Assembly: GCA_021789495.1 (NCBI GenBank)
Contig: JAJYJM010000005.1
Location: forward strand, 37,424-101,423
Length of the DNA: 64,000 nt
Direction of reading: 5' to 3'
Source of the DNA: Nitrospirota bacterium
GTDB taxonomy: Bacteria; Nitrospirota; JACRHJ01
Positions 27,314 through 37,126 of the stretch are shown here, piece after piece. The notes under the pieces are model-generated. The model saw only the letters and a program-made list of their open reading frames with translations, searched no databases and was not told the DNA's origin. Position 1 is the stretch's first letter. The number at the start of each line of letters is the position of its first letter. The position numbers and the translations under genes were made by a program.

Positions 27314-28980
27314 ACCTTGAACTTCCCCATCTCGTCCCGAAGATATACGGCCTGCCTGAGGAGCTTGTCCACCGACTGCTCCATGTCCTTTGATATTTCC
27401 GAATTTTTCTGGGCAATTTCGAGGAACTTCTCCATCGAGCTTACCATACCGCCGCTGTCGTCCTTCTGGTTCTTTGTGGCGTTGGCGATAGTCCCGGCGA
27501 GGTCGCGCGTATCCTCAAGGCTTTTTGCGAATTCCTTTATTCCCCTGGCCTGCTCGTCCATGGCCTTTCTAACTTCCCTTGATATATCGCTTATCTTCTC
27601 GGCGGCGGCAGCTATGAGCTCGCTTCCCCTGGTCTGCTCCTGCGTGGCCTTCTCTATCTGCTGAACCCGCTCGTGCACATTCGTTATGGCCTCCGCCACC
27701 TGCTGCACGGCGTCCACCTGCCTTGTGGTGGCCTGCTCTATCTCTACCGCCGTCTTCATAGAGCGGTTAGAAGATTCTATTATCTTCGCAAGGGCCTCCG
27801 CCGCGCCTGACGCCGTCTTTGCGCCCTCAATAACCCGCTCCTTCCCGGAGCGCATGGATTTCACCGCCGCCTGCGATTCTTCCTGGACGGACTTTATGAG
27901 CTTCGCTATCTCCCCCGTGGAAGACGACGTACGCTCCGCCAGGTCTTTTATCTCGTTCGCCACGACCGAAAAGCCCTTGCCGTGCTCCCCTGCCTGCGCG
28001 GCGAGGATTGCCGCGTTCAGCGCAAGGAGCGAGGTCTGGTTGGTTATTTCGTCAATGACCTTTATAATCTTGCCGACCTCGGCAGATCTCCGGCTGAGGC
28101 TCTCAATTACATCCGATGCCTGTCCGACGGTCACCCTTATCATGTCCATCGCTTCCATCGTCTTTGCTATCGCCTCGTGTCCGAGCGTATCGGCGTCATG
28201 GGAAACCTCCTGTGAAAGCGTTGCCGACGTCTTCGCCTTCCCCTCGACTTCGCGTATCATGACATGTATGCGCCCTATCCCGTCGGCGGTTTTGGATGCA
28301 AGCTCGGAGAGAATCTTCACGTTATCCGCCACTTCCTTTATCGACATGTTCATCTCTGAAATAGACGACGAAGCCTCCTCGACGTGACTCGAAAGATTGG
28401 CCGTGCTCTCCGCCACGACGTCCACCTGCGCGGCCATTTCCGTGACGGTCGCGGAACTGTCCGCAGCGGTGATATTCAGGCTTTCGGCGCTTCCGGCTAT
28501 ATCCTGGACAGACCTGTCCATCCGCTCCAGCGCCCTGAAGTTCCCGTTGGTCGCTTCCTCCTGCTCCCTGGCGCCGGAGGCGAATACATCCGTCTTATTT
28601 CGTATTTCTTCCGTAAGCTTAAGCAACAGCTTCGAGTTCTCACCGGCGTGCACAACGAGATCCTGAAGCCTCTCCATGAACATATTTATATATCGCGCGA
28701 CCTCTCCAAGCTCGTCATCGGCCTTGAGGTCAAGCCTCTGGGTAAGGTCTGCGTTGCTCTCGACCATACTGCTCATAATATCTTTCATGCGGTGCAGAGG
28801 CCGCAGGACAAGCCTGTTGAAGCTGTACATCATTACGAAAAGGCTCACAATGGCGAGCGCCGCCGCGACCGGAAGCACCCAGGAAGGATGCCTGTTGGAC
28901 AGGTAGATAAAGGCCGCAATCCACGCAGCCATAAGAGAAACGATTACAACCCCAAGCTTGGCCCTCAGCCCTTTTATCAT
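27310..28980 (-). CDS. Methyl-accepting chemotaxis protein without a large sensor domain
   Basis: Two membrane helices lie within the first 55 residues with only a short periplasmic loop (SNRHPSWVL) between them, so it lacks the usual ligand domain. A HAMP domain (about 55-108) leads to a long coiled-coil signalling domain; the hairpin tip reads [14 protein letters not shown] then [18 protein letters not shown]. It probably senses an internal or membrane state. It overlaps mtnA and mltA by four bases each; no other chemotaxis gene is nearby. Confidence 0.93.
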   Translation of the reverse strand: MIKGLRAKLGVVIVSLMAAWIAAFIYLSNRHPSWVLPVAAALAIVSLFVMMYSFNRLVLRPLHRMKDIMSSMVESNADLTQRLDLKADDELGEVARYINMFMERLQDLVVHAGENSKLLLKLTEEIRNKTDVFASGAREQEEATNGNFRALERMDRSVQDIAGSAESLNITAADSSATVTEMAAQVDVVAESTANLSSHVEEASSSISEMNMSIKEVADNVKILSELASKTADGIGRIHVMIREVEGKAKTSATLSQEVSHDADTLGHEAIAKTMEAMDMIRVTVGQASDVIESLSRRSAEVGKIIKVIDEITNQTSLLALNAAILAAQAGEHGKGFSVVANEIKDLAERTSSSTGEIAKLIKSVQEESQAAVKSMRSGKERVIEGAKTASGAAEALAKIIESSNRSMKTAVEIEQATTRQVDAVQQVAEAITNVHERVQQIEKATQEQTRGSELIAAAAEKISDISREVRKAMDEQARGIKEFAKSLEDTRDLAGTIANATKNQKDDSGGMVSSMEKFLEIAQKNSEISKDMEQSVDKLLRQAVYLRDEMGKFKV

Positions 28981-30053
28981 GGACGCTCCTCCCGCTTAAT
29001 CCGGACCTTGTCCAGGTCCGCTCCCGCGTCCCCGAGCTTCCTTATGTCCCTTGGCCTGAAAGCCCCTTTTTCGGTTATTATGGCGGTTATATACCTGGCC
29101 GGGGTCACGTCGAAGGCCGGGTTTTTTACCTTCACGCCCCGGGGGGCTATGCAAAGACTCCCGCAGACGTCGGTAACCTCGCAAGGGTGCCGCTCTTCGA
29201 TTGGAATGTGTTCGCCTGAGGGCATGGAAAGGTCGATAGTCGAAGTCGGGGCCGCGACATAAAAAGGCAGTCCATGCTCCTTGCAGAGGACGGCGACTGT
29301 ATAGGTGCCTATTTTATTGGCCACGTCGCCGTTTCGCACCGTCCTGTCCGTCCCGACAACGGCAAGGTCAATCTCGCCTTTTTGCATAAAATAACCGGCC
29401 ATGTTATCCGTTATGAGCGTTACGTCTATCCCGTCATGCATAAGTTCCCAGGCGGTAAGACGCGCGCCCTGGAGCACCGGCCTCGTCTCGTCCGCGAACA
29501 CCTTTATCCTCTTTCCCTGCTCCACTGCCACGCGTATCGGCGCCGTCGCCGTGCCGTAGCCTCCCGTGGCCAGGGAACCGGCGTTGCAATGCGTGAGCAC
29601 GGTATCTCCGTCGCGGATGAAACCGGCACCGAATTCTCCTATGGCCCGGTTGATTTTTATATCCTCTTCCAGAACCTTGCAGGCCTCGCGGGCGAGAAGC
29701 TCTTTTATTTTCGCCACGCCCTCATCGCGGTGCAAGGCGGCAAACCGCTTCATCCTGTCTATTGCCCAAAATAGATTTACGGCTGTGGGCCTCTGGGCGG
29801 CAAGGTGGTCGCATGCGGGCACCAATTTTCCGTAGAAGCTGTCGAAGTCCTTCGCCTTTATATCCCTTGCCGCGAGCGCGACTCCCATGGCCGCGGCAAT
29901 ACCGATGGCCGGCGCGCCGCGTATCCACAGCTCCTTGATGCCCTTCGCCACGGTCTTGTAATCAGCGCAGTCAACATAAACTATCTCGCCAGGCAGCTTA
30001 GTCTGGTCTAGCATGAGGACTTTCCCGTCTTTCCACTCTATCGTCGGTATCAT
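28977..30053 (-). CDS. mtnA: Methylthioribose-1-phosphate isomerase
   Basis: The protein (358 residues) has [35 protein letters not shown] (catalytic Cys), [25 protein letters not shown] and [17 protein letters not shown] (catalytic Asp), which define MtnA within the eIF2B-alpha fold. It isomerises MTR-1-P to the ribulose form in methionine salvage. It is the first gene of its operon. Confidence 0.96.
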   Translation of the reverse strand: MIPTIEWKDGKVLMLDQTKLPGEIVYVDCADYKTVAKGIKELWIRGAPAIGIAAAMGVALAARDIKAKDFDSFYGKLVPACDHLAAQRPTAVNLFWAIDRMKRFAALHRDEGVAKIKELLAREACKVLEEDIKINRAIGEFGAGFIRDGDTVLTHCNAGSLATGGYGTATAPIRVAVEQGKRIKVFADETRPVLQGARLTAWELMHDGIDVTLITDNMAGYFMQKGEIDLAVVGTDRTVRNGDVANKIGTYTVAVLCKEHGLPFYVAAPTSTIDLSMPSGEHIPIEERHPCEVTDVCGSLCIAPRGVKVKNPAFDVTPARYITAIITEKGAFRPRDIRKLGDAGADLDKVRIKREERP

Positions 30054-30140
30054 CTTATGTAACCCTCATTTATAAAGTTTTACACCTGCCGCATTTTAAC
30101 CTTCCCGCCGGTAATTTGTCAATAGACTCAACATAAACCG

Positions 30141-30169
30141 TTGCGTTTGTGTTTTTTCGCTGATATACT
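30141..30169 (+). promoter_or_regulatory. Promoter of the metal/thiol cassette
   Basis: TTGCGT (30141-30146) and TATACT (30164-30169) with a 17-base spacer, about 60 bases before the first gene. Confidence 0.65.
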
Positions 30170-30232
30170 TGTCGGAGTGAATCAGGTTTTCCCCAATCCC
30201 ATTTTTCAGGAGAACAAAAACAGGAGGCGCGG

Positions 30233-31027
30233 ATGAAAACACTTGCACTGTATTTTTTATGCGTAACTTCTCTTATTTTTACAGCCTTTCCTGCGGCAGC
30301 TGACATGGTCGCGCAGAAAGGCGCTATGCCCGCGGCATGCGATATGAAGTCGCAGACCGGCGGATGCGCCTGCGGAAACTGCCGCAAGGCCGGTGCAGGC
30401 ATGGGGCCGATGATGGGCGGCATGCGCGGGCGTATGGGAATGGACGGCATGGGCATGATGAAGTGCAGGATGTGCCATACGCAGGAGGGCTCCTATGGTA
30501 TGGGCGGCATGATGGGGCGGCGCATGGGCATGATGGGGCGGCGCATGGGCCCCATGAGGATGATGGGCGGCATGATGGGCATGGGTCCAATGGGCATGAT
30601 GGGATCTCCCATGATGAGGTCTTTGAAGACGCCCGATTATTACCTCGACCGCCGGGACACGCTGAACCTGACCGACGACCAGGTGGAGAAACTTGCGAAG
30701 CTCAAGGAGAATCTCAGAGAAGAAGTCATTATGAAAGGCGCAACGGTAATGGTCCTGGAGCTTCAGCTCTCGGACATTGTTTCCAATACCGGTTTCAAGC
30801 TCTCCGACGCGGAGGCCAAGCTGAAACAGATAGAAGCGGCACGGGTGAAGCTACGCACGGTTGTCATAAAGGCGGCGGCGACGGCAAGAAACACGCTGAC
30901 TAAAGACCAGCTTGAAAAACTGAAGAAAATTTCGTCGTCCGGTGAAAAATGCTGCGCGTCCTCCGGCAGTATGAAAAAAGACATGATGGAGAAGATGATG
31001 AGGGAAAAGATGGAGAAGATGAAATAG
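30233..31027 (+). CDS. Methionine-rich periplasmic metal-binding protein (Spy/CpxP-like C-terminal half)
   Basis: After a signal peptide (cleaved near AAA, residue 23) comes a Cys motif (CACGNC), then a Gly/Met region (about residues 57-128) with 28 methionines in 72 residues plus a CRMC pair. The C-terminal half (from about 135) is helical, opening TLNLTDDQVEKLAKLKENL, as in Spy/CpxP heavy-metal-response proteins; the tail repeats MMEKMMREKMEKMK. Clusters of Met, Cys and His in the periplasm usually bind Cu(I) or Ag(I). AGGAGG lies before the ATG. It heads a six-gene plus-strand cassette. Confidence 0.82.
   Translation: MKTLALYFLCVTSLIFTAFPAAADMVAQKGAMPAACDMKSQTGGCACGNCRKAGAGMGPMMGGMRGRMGMDGMGMMKCRMCHTQEGSYGMGGMMGRRMGMMGRRMGPMRMMGGMMGMGPMGMMGSPMMRSLKTPDYYLDRRDTLNLTDDQVEKLAKLKENLREEVIMKGATVMVLELQLSDIVSNTGFKLSDAEAKLKQIEAARVKLRTVVIKAAATARNTLTKDQLEKLKKISSSGEKCCASSGSMKKDMMEKMMREKMEKMK
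30509..30550. repeat. Exact 21-bp tandem duplication in the Met-rich gene
   Basis: Two identical copies (30509-30529, 30530-30550) encode the seven-residue unit MMGRRMG. Their identity suggests recent expansion of the Met-rich region. Confidence 0.85.
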
Positions 31028-31062
31028 CAGGCGAACCAGCTTAGGTAAGGAAGGAGAGTCTT

Positions 31063-31377
31063 ATGAAAAAGTTTTTTTTCATTGTCATTGTTGTTACGTC
31101 CCTTGCCGCGGCTTTTTCGCCCGCATGGGCCGATTCGCCGAAGCAATGCACAAAAAACGGCGAATGCGGCGTCAGTTCAAAAGACCCGACCAGGCAGGAC
31201 ATCGTGATAGACCCGGTATGCGGCATGGACGTAGTCGCCAAGAAATCGAAATACCACAGCACTTATAAGGGAAAAACCTATCACTTCTGCAGTCTGAAGT
31301 GTCAAAAAGCATTTGACAAGAATCCTTCCCTTTATATCGGGAAAGAATACAAGAAAAAAAACGGGGGGATTAAATGA
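31063..31377 (+). CDS. Secreted YHS-domain protein
   Basis: A signal peptide (MKKFFFIVIVVTSLAAAFSPAWA) precedes a short Cys pair and a YHS domain: DPVCGMDV, then YKGKTYHFCSLKCQKAF, the metal-binding motif found in copper ATPases and toluene monooxygenase neighbours. It probably carries metal in the periplasm. Its stop overlaps the next gene by four bases. Confidence 0.9.
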   Translation: MKKFFFIVIVVTSLAAAFSPAWADSPKQCTKNGECGVSSKDPTRQDIVIDPVCGMDVVAKKSKYHSTYKGKTYHFCSLKCQKAFDKNPSLYIGKEYKKKNGGIK

Positions 31378-31934
31378 AATATCTTAAAGTTGCGGCGCTT
31401 TTGTCCCTGGCGGTATTTTTGTTTTTCCAGTTCGGGTGCGAGAAAAAAGGAGCGCAGAGCGGCGCTATGGGCGAGAACACGCAGGCCGCTATGCCTTCAT
31501 CCGGAGTCGGCATACACTGGATGAATTACACCGACGGCATGGCGCAGTCCGCGAAAACTGGAAAGCCGGTCATGATCGACTTCTACACCACATGGTGCAA
31601 ATACTGCAAGCTTCTCGAATCCACTACTTACCAGGACCCGCAGGTAATCAAGACCTTGAATGACAACTTCATTGCAATAAAGGTAAACGCCGAGGGCGAC
31701 GACCAGGTAATGGACAACGGAAAATCCATTACCGAGAAGGACTTGGCCGGAGAATACGCGGTGTCGGGATTTCCGACAATCTGGTTCTTAGACGCCAAAC
31801 AGCAGAAGGTAGGCAATGTCCCCGGCTACGAACCGGCTTCGGACTTCGAGCCGAAACTTACTTATATCGCGAGTGGCGCCTATGCAAAGGGGATAAAATT
31901 CGAAGACTACCTGAAATCGCTTGGGGGAAAATAA
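31374..31934 (+). CDS. Thioredoxin-fold lipoprotein with WCKYC active site
   Basis: The N-terminus is a lipoprotein-type signal ending FGCEKKG. The thioredoxin domain follows with FYTTWCKYCKLLESTTYQD and a cis-Pro in SGFPTIWFLDA. The WCxxC with Lys-Tyr between the cysteines is of the DsbD-gamma/DUF255 type, pointing to a reductase fed by CcdA rather than an oxidase. Overlaps YHS gene (ATGA) and next gene (TAATG). Confidence 0.9.
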   Translation: MKYLKVAALLSLAVFLFFQFGCEKKGAQSGAMGENTQAAMPSSGVGIHWMNYTDGMAQSAKTGKPVMIDFYTTWCKYCKLLESTTYQDPQVIKTLNDNFIAIKVNAEGDDQVMDNGKSITEKDLAGEYAVSGFPTIWFLDAKQQKVGNVPGYEPASDFEPKLTYIASGAYAKGIKFEDYLKSLGGK

Positions 31935-32521
31935 TGCGAACGAAATCGGTGATAATAACGGCGACGTCTTTTCTGCTGGCGGCGGCGCTTGCGTTGCCCG
32001 CGTGCGCGAGCGCGGTGGACAAAAGCGAAGTGGAGCAGAAAGACAATCCCGTGAAAGAGCTTCATCAGCAGGCGCTTGAAAAAGTAACGGCGGAAAACAA
32101 CAAGGTCAGGTGGGTCTCCTATGACGACGCCGTCGTCAGGGCGAGAAAAGAGGGTAAATATGTGATGGTCGATTTCTTCGCCCAGTGGTGCAAGTGGTGC
32201 AAGAAACTCGACAAGACCACCTACGCCGACCCGAAGGTCGCCCAGGCAATAAATGCGGATTTCGTGCCGGTCAAGATAGACTCCGAATCGCAGGATAAAG
32301 TGACATATGAAATGCGGAGGATTACAAAGGCCCAGCTCGCGGACAAATACAAGGTTTCGAGCTATCCGACGATTTACTTTCTGGACAAGGACGGCAAGAA
32401 GGCCGATGTATTGAACGGCTATCTCCCGCCCGACTCTTTCCTCGTGTATCTGCAATACATAAAGAGCGGCAAGTATAAGAAAATGACCTGGGATCAATAC
32501 GTCTCAAAAGAGGCTAAGTAA
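31934..32521 (+). CDS. Second periplasmic thioredoxin-fold protein with WCKWC active site
   Basis: A signal peptide (cleavage near ACASA; the LPAC could also be a lipobox) is followed by about 40 helical residues and a thioredoxin domain with FFAQWCKWCKKLDKTTYAD and cis-Pro in SSYPTIYFLD. It is a paralogue of the preceding gene (same TTYxDP and G-Y-x-P spacing), so the pair arose by tandem duplication. It is coupled by TAATG. Confidence 0.9.
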   Translation: MRTKSVIITATSFLLAAALALPACASAVDKSEVEQKDNPVKELHQQALEKVTAENNKVRWVSYDDAVVRARKEGKYVMVDFFAQWCKWCKKLDKTTYADPKVAQAINADFVPVKIDSESQDKVTYEMRRITKAQLADKYKVSSYPTIYFLDKDGKKADVLNGYLPPDSFLVYLQYIKSGKYKKMTWDQYVSKEAK

Positions 32522-32526
32522 GAAAA

Positions 32527-33258
32527 ATGTTCCAGCAAGGGGTCACTTACCTGATGGCCTTCTCCGCGGGTCTTCTATCTTTTTTCAGCCCCTGCGTCCT
32601 GCCGCTTATTCCCGCTTACCTTTCCTACATCACCGGGATGTCCATCGAGGAATACCAGAGCAGCCTCGAGAAGGCAGCCCGGCGAAGAGTGGTTTTGAAG
32701 ACGCTCTCTTTCATCGCCGGGTTCGCTTTTATTTTTATAGTCGTGTTCGGGGCCGGGACGACTCTTCTTTCCGCCGCGCTACGGGAACACAAGGACCTTA
32801 TCGGTAAGATAGGCGGGATATTTATCCTACTTTTCGGGCTGCATTTCCTGGGCGTGTTCAAGTTCAAATGGCTCTACAAGGAAAAACGCGCCCACTTCCG
32901 CAAAATTCCATCCGGCTATATCGGAGCGTTCATCATAGGCATTGCGTTCTCAGCAGGGTGGTCTCCATGCGTCGGGCCGATTCTCGCGTCCATCGTCGGC
33001 ATGGGGTTATCCTCCCGGAGCGAGTGGGAAGCCATTCGACTTCTCTCCCTTTACACTGTAGGCCTGGCGCTGCCGTTTTTCCTGACGTCCCTGGCGATAA
33101 ACTTCTTCATGCCGCTTTTTAACAGGGCGAAACACCATTTCAGGTTTATTGAAATCGCAACCGCGCTCCTTCTTATCTCCGTCGGCACGCTCATGTTCTT
33201 CGGGCGGTTCGAGTCGTTTTCCGGCAACATGATGCATTATCTTAATCTCGGAGTCTGA
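32527..33258 (+). CDS. ccdA: CcdA-family thiol-disulfide transporter
   Basis: Six membrane helices with the two reactive cysteines in SFFSPCVLPLIPAYLSY (helix 1) and SAGWSPCVGPILASIVG (helix 4). The family passes electrons from cytoplasmic thioredoxin across the inner membrane. The two upstream thioredoxin-fold proteins are the natural acceptors. Length 243 is normal for CcdA. Confidence 0.94.
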   Translation: MFQQGVTYLMAFSAGLLSFFSPCVLPLIPAYLSYITGMSIEEYQSSLEKAARRRVVLKTLSFIAGFAFIFIVVFGAGTTLLSAALREHKDLIGKIGGIFILLFGLHFLGVFKFKWLYKEKRAHFRKIPSGYIGAFIIGIAFSAGWSPCVGPILASIVGMGLSSRSEWEAIRLLSLYTVGLALPFFLTSLAINFFMPLFNRAKHHFRFIEIATALLLISVGTLMFFGRFESFSGNMMHYLNLGV

Positions 33259-33261
33259 AAA

Positions 33262-33474
33262 ATGAAAACCGTCAAGCTTAAGGTCGTTGGTATGACCTGC
33301 AATCACTGCGTCATGCATGTCGAGAACGCGTTGAAAGAGATCTCCGGAGTGAAAGACGCGAAGGTGGACTTAAAGGGCAAGTCCGCCGAAGTAACATACG
33401 ACGAAAACGCGGTGGATACAAAGAAAATGGCGCAGGCCGTGGCAGAGGCGGGATATAAGATAGAAAATGCGTGA
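33262..33474 (+). CDS. HMA-domain metal chaperone (CopZ-like)
   Basis: A 70-residue single HMA domain: LKVVGMTCNHCVMHVENAL contains the metal-binding MTCNHC. It lacks a signal peptide, so it is cytoplasmic and likely hands Cu(I) or a similar ion to a transporter. Last gene of the cassette, three bases after ccdA. Confidence 0.93.
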   Translation: MKTVKLKVVGMTCNHCVMHVENALKEISGVKDAKVDLKGKSAEVTYDENAVDTKKMAQAVAEAGYKIENA

Positions 33475-33479
33475 CGTCG

Positions 33480-34298
33480 CTATTCTTCTTCGGGCATACC
33501 GATAATCCTGCCTGCGTCGTTCGGCGGAAAAAGCGGCTGACCCTTTCTTTCAAGCTCGATTTCCACCTGCACCTTGACAGCCGCGGGCACGGATGGGTCG
33601 TTGTAAAGGAACCTCTGTTCCGAGATTACCATTCTCTGAACGAACTCTATAGCCCGCCCGATTGGAGTGAAAGGATTCCTCGCAAGCGCAAACCTGACGG
33701 ATTTCCTGGCGGACCACTTCGGATGCGCCGAAATGCTTTCTATTGTCGATGGCGGCGTTTTCTCGTGGTTTACCGCCCACAGCGCCACAGCCTCGCTCAT
33801 CATGGGATTCTCGAAGCACGCCCTGGCAACGAGCATATCACCCTCGGCAAGCAGCGCCTTGATTAATTCTTCCGATACCTGCCTTGCAAGCGAAATTTTC
33901 ATGCCCGGCGGAAGGCTCGGAAGCTTCTCCTTTATTATCCCCTCAGCCGCCTGCCGAAGCTCGGTGGGAATACTCCTGTTCCTTGTGACGAATCCCAGAT
34001 CCCGGAGCCTCAGGTCTTTTAAAAAACCGAGCGCCATTCGCCTTGGCGTCTTCGGATTAGAAACGAGAGCGAGCTTTACACGGCGGCCCTCCGGCCCGAA
34101 TCTCCTCGCCCCGACAGCCTCAAGAACGCTTCCAGACAGGTCCCGCCTCTTAGCCAGGACGAGAAGATGTTCCTCGTTTATGTTTCTATTCGCCAGAAGG
34201 GACAGGATTACCTTGTCCGACGGGTCATTGAGGAATTTTCCGATACCCTCAGGCTCCGCGTCTATAGCTCCCCTGATTCGCGTTTCAATTTCGTCCAT
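33480..34298 (-). CDS. Hypothetical protein with HEAT-like helical repeats
   Basis: The 272-residue protein has no signal peptide or membrane helix. Helical pairs return with an asparagine-proline turn (SNPKTPRRMA, FENPMMSEAV, ARNPFTPIGR), as in HEAT-type or leucine-rich-variant solenoids. I do not recognise a named family with confidence. It is convergent with the metal cassette, its stop lying six bases from the chaperone stop. Confidence 0.65.
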   Translation of the reverse strand: MDEIETRIRGAIDAEPEGIGKFLNDPSDKVILSLLANRNINEEHLLVLAKRRDLSGSVLEAVGARRFGPEGRRVKLALVSNPKTPRRMALGFLKDLRLRDLGFVTRNRSIPTELRQAAEGIIKEKLPSLPPGMKISLARQVSEELIKALLAEGDMLVARACFENPMMSEAVALWAVNHEKTPPSTIESISAHPKWSARKSVRFALARNPFTPIGRAIEFVQRMVISEQRFLYNDPSVPAAVKVQVEIELERKGQPLFPPNDAGRIIGMPEEE

Positions 34299-34337
34299 GT
34301 ATTTATTTTAAAATATCAGACTATCGTTTCACAATAC

Positions 34338-34363
34338 AAAAATGGCCGGCACACAGGCCGGCC
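34338..34363 (-). terminator. Terminator of the formate dehydrogenase operon
   Basis: Minus strand: GGCCGGC pairs with GCCGGCC around a six-base loop, followed by ATTTTTG. It lies about 25 bases past the fdhA-like stop. Confidence 0.8.
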
Positions 34364-34386
34364 GCCGCACTGGATGGTTAAAGAAT

Positions 34387-37119
34387 TTACGCCTTCACTA
34401 TCTTTACGGCGCTGACCTTGAACTCCGGTATCTTCGCCAGCGGGTCAACGTTCGATGCGGTAAGGACATTCGCGGACGCCTCGGCAAAGTGAAAAGGTAT
34501 AAAAACCTCGCCCCTTGCGACGCGTTCGGTAATCCGCGCCTTTATTTTTATCTCTCCCCGGCGTGACGCGACTACAAGGAAATCGCCCTCGCCCGCATCG
34601 AGCCTTTCGGCATCTCCGGGATTTATTTCCACGAACGCCTCAGGGACGATGTGGTTCAGTCCGCCGACGCGCCGGGTCATCGTTCCTGTATGGTAATGCT
34701 GAAGTATCCTGCCGGTAGTGAGGAGGAAGGGATATTCTTTGTCCGGGTTCTCGGCAGGCGGCCTGAACTTCACTGCATGGAATTTTCCCAGGCCGCGCGT
34801 GAACTTCTCCGCGTGCAGTATCGGCGTGCCCGGATGCACCGGCGACGGGCACGGCCAGCAGATGCCGCCCGTCTCCTCAAGCCTTTTGTGTGACATACCC
34901 GCATACTGCGGCGTAAGGGCTGCCATCTCTCCGAATATCTCGCGCGCGGAGTTAAAATTTAACCCGGGAACCCCCATCTTCTCCGCAATTAACTGTACAA
35001 TCTCCAAGTCCGCCTTAGCCTCTCCAGGCACAGGTATGGCGCGCCGGACGAGCTGCACGCGCCGTTCGGTATTCGTGAAGGTTCCGTCCTTCTCGGCCCA
35101 CGAAAGCGCAGGTAGGACGACGTCCGCAAGGCGGGCCGTCTCGGTCAGAAATATATCCTGCACAACGAGAAAATCCACGTTTATCAGCGCATCCCTCACG
35201 TGATTTGCGTCCGGGTCGGAAAGCGCCGGATTTTCTCCGATGATATAAAGCGTTTTTACGCTCCCGCACCCGGCGGCATCGATAATTTCCGTGACCGTAA
35301 GCCCCGGTTTTGCGGACAGATTAACGCCCCAGGCGTCTTCAAACTTCTTCCTCGCGCCCTCGTCCGCCACGGCTTTATATCCGGGGAAGACATCCGGGAG
35401 CGCTCCCATGTCGCATGCGCCCTGGACGTTGTTCTGACCGCGCAGCGGGTATACCCCCGTGCCCGTCCTGCCGATATTGCCGGTGAGCATGGCGAGGTTG
35501 GCGACCGAGAGGACATTGTCAACGCCCGTGGTATGCTGGGTGATGCCCATCGAATATACGAAGCACGACGCATCCGAGCGCGCGAGCATCACGCCGGCCT
35601 CACGAATAGTCTCCACCGGAACACCGGTAATAATGGACGCCGTCTCAGGAGTAAAATTCTTTATAGACTCACGGAACTCCTCGTAGTTTTCAGTCCGCTC
35701 CCGTATGAACGCCATGTGCCTTTCGCTGCCCTGGACGGCGATGACGTTCATCAGCCCGTTGAGGAGCGCAACGTCCGTGCCCGGCCTGTGCCTAATCCAA
35801 ACGGACGCATAATCCGCAAGCTCGATCTTCCTGGGGTCGCACAGTATGAGCTTTGCGCCGCGCTCCACTATGGCTTTTTTTATCCGAAGGCCGATTATCG
35901 GGTGAGACTCTGTCGTGTTCGAGCCGATGACGAATATTATCTCGGCGTTTTCGAGGTCGGCGATTGTATTAGTCATGGCGCCGCTGCCGAAGGCCATCAT
36001 AAGCCCGGTTACCGTGGAGGCGTGGCAGAGCCGCGCGCAGTGGTCTACGTTATTCGTCCCCATCCCGGCGCGGACGAATTTCTGAATGACATAGTTCTCT
36101 TCGTTGGTACACCGCGCGGACGATAGCGCCGCGAAGCTATCCGGGGCATTCTCTTTTGCAGCTGAGAATTTTTCGGCTACCAGGTTTATCGCCTCGTCCC
36201 AGGAAGCTTCGCGGAATTCCGGGACGGCATTCTTCGGACTTGTGCGGATGAGCGGTATTTTAAGTCTGTCGGGGCTTTGCACGAACTCATACCCGAAACG
36301 CCCCTTGACGCACAGGCTTCCGTTGTTCGCGCCCTTGCCGACGGGCGAGGTTATTTTGACAACCTTCCCTTCCCTGGAATTTACCTCGATTATGCAGCCG
36401 CAGCCGCAATACGGACACACGGTCTCGGTTTTTTCAAGAACGGATTCGCGCAGGTCGTCCGTAAAAATTTTCTTCTCAATCAGGGCGCCGACGGGGCAGA
36501 CTGAAACGCAGTGGCCGCAGAAACTGCACCCGGTATCCTTAAGCGGCATATCGAATGCAGGCCCGACCTTTATGTCAAAACCGCGGTTTGCGAGCGTCAG
36601 GACTTCCCTGCCCTCCACCTCCCTGCATATGCGGACGCACTTGCCGCACATCACGCACTTACTCAAGTCCCGGACGATGAATGGATCGGAGACGACGGTC
36701 TCATACCGGTGTCTTTCGCCATCGAACCTGCCGGACTTGGAGGCCGCCCCGGATCCCCGCAGGCCGTATTCGTATGCCAGGCTCTGAAGCACACAATCCC
36801 CATCCTTTGAGCAGCTTTTGCATTCCTCTTCCGGCAGGTGCGACGCCAGCATGAGTTCGACAACGAGTTTCCTTGCCTTGTGAACCCTCTCCGAGGCGGT
36901 GTACACAACCAGTCCCTCTTGTGCCGGGGTATGGCAGGATGCGGCCGGCCTGCGGTTTCCCTCTATCTCCACAAGGCAGAGCCTGCATGCGCCGGAGGGC
37001 TTCAGCCTCTCGTCCCAGCACAGTGTCGGGATATATATACCGATCCGTTTCGCCGCCTGGAGGATGGACTCGCCAAGCTCGAAGGCGGCAGGTTTTCCGT
37101 CTATAATCATCTCGCGCAT
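34387..37119 (-). CDS. NAD-dependent formate dehydrogenase, catalytic (alpha) subunit
   Basis: Domains in order: [2Fe-2S] ferredoxin (CWDERLKPSGACRLCLVEI, then C in AASCHTP), the NuoG-type His/Cys cluster (HLPEEECKSCSKDGDC), two [4Fe-4S] motifs (CVMCGKCVRICREVEG; CSFCGHCVSVCPVGAL), then a CPYCGCGC cluster and the bis-MGD molybdopterin domains ending in a dinucleotide-binding barrel. The metal ligand is Cys in HCARLCHAST; no in-frame TGA for selenocysteine is present. It oxidises formate to CO2 or the reverse. ATG 37119 lies after the upstream stop with AAGGCGGC ahead; the earlier ATG at 37179 would overlap the NuoF-like gene. Confidence 0.92.
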   Translation of the reverse strand: MREMIIDGKPAAFELGESILQAAKRIGIYIPTLCWDERLKPSGACRLCLVEIEGNRRPAASCHTPAQEGLVVYTASERVHKARKLVVELMLASHLPEEECKSCSKDGDCVLQSLAYEYGLRGSGAASKSGRFDGERHRYETVVSDPFIVRDLSKCVMCGKCVRICREVEGREVLTLANRGFDIKVGPAFDMPLKDTGCSFCGHCVSVCPVGALIEKKIFTDDLRESVLEKTETVCPYCGCGCIIEVNSREGKVVKITSPVGKGANNGSLCVKGRFGYEFVQSPDRLKIPLIRTSPKNAVPEFREASWDEAINLVAEKFSAAKENAPDSFAALSSARCTNEENYVIQKFVRAGMGTNNVDHCARLCHASTVTGLMMAFGSGAMTNTIADLENAEIIFVIGSNTTESHPIIGLRIKKAIVERGAKLILCDPRKIELADYASVWIRHRPGTDVALLNGLMNVIAVQGSERHMAFIRERTENYEEFRESIKNFTPETASIITGVPVETIREAGVMLARSDASCFVYSMGITQHTTGVDNVLSVANLAMLTGNIGRTGTGVYPLRGQNNVQGACDMGALPDVFPGYKAVADEGARKKFEDAWGVNLSAKPGLTVTEIIDAAGCGSVKTLYIIGENPALSDPDANHVRDALINVDFLVVQDIFLTETARLADVVLPALSWAEKDGTFTNTERRVQLVRRAIPVPGEAKADLEIVQLIAEKMGVPGLNFNSAREIFGEMAALTPQYAGMSHKRLEETGGICWPCPSPVHPGTPILHAEKFTRGLGKFHAVKFRPPAENPDKEYPFLLTTGRILQHYHTGTMTRRVGGLNHIVPEAFVEINPGDAERLDAGEGDFLVVASRRGEIKIKARITERVARGEVFIPFHFAEASANVLTASNVDPLAKIPEFKVSAVKIVKA

Positions 37120-37126
37120 GGCTTTT

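Noticed and set aside
34387-37119. Selenocysteine in the formate dehydrogenase
   Set aside because: The active-site codon is Cys (HCARLCHAST); no in-frame TGA or SECIS-like need.
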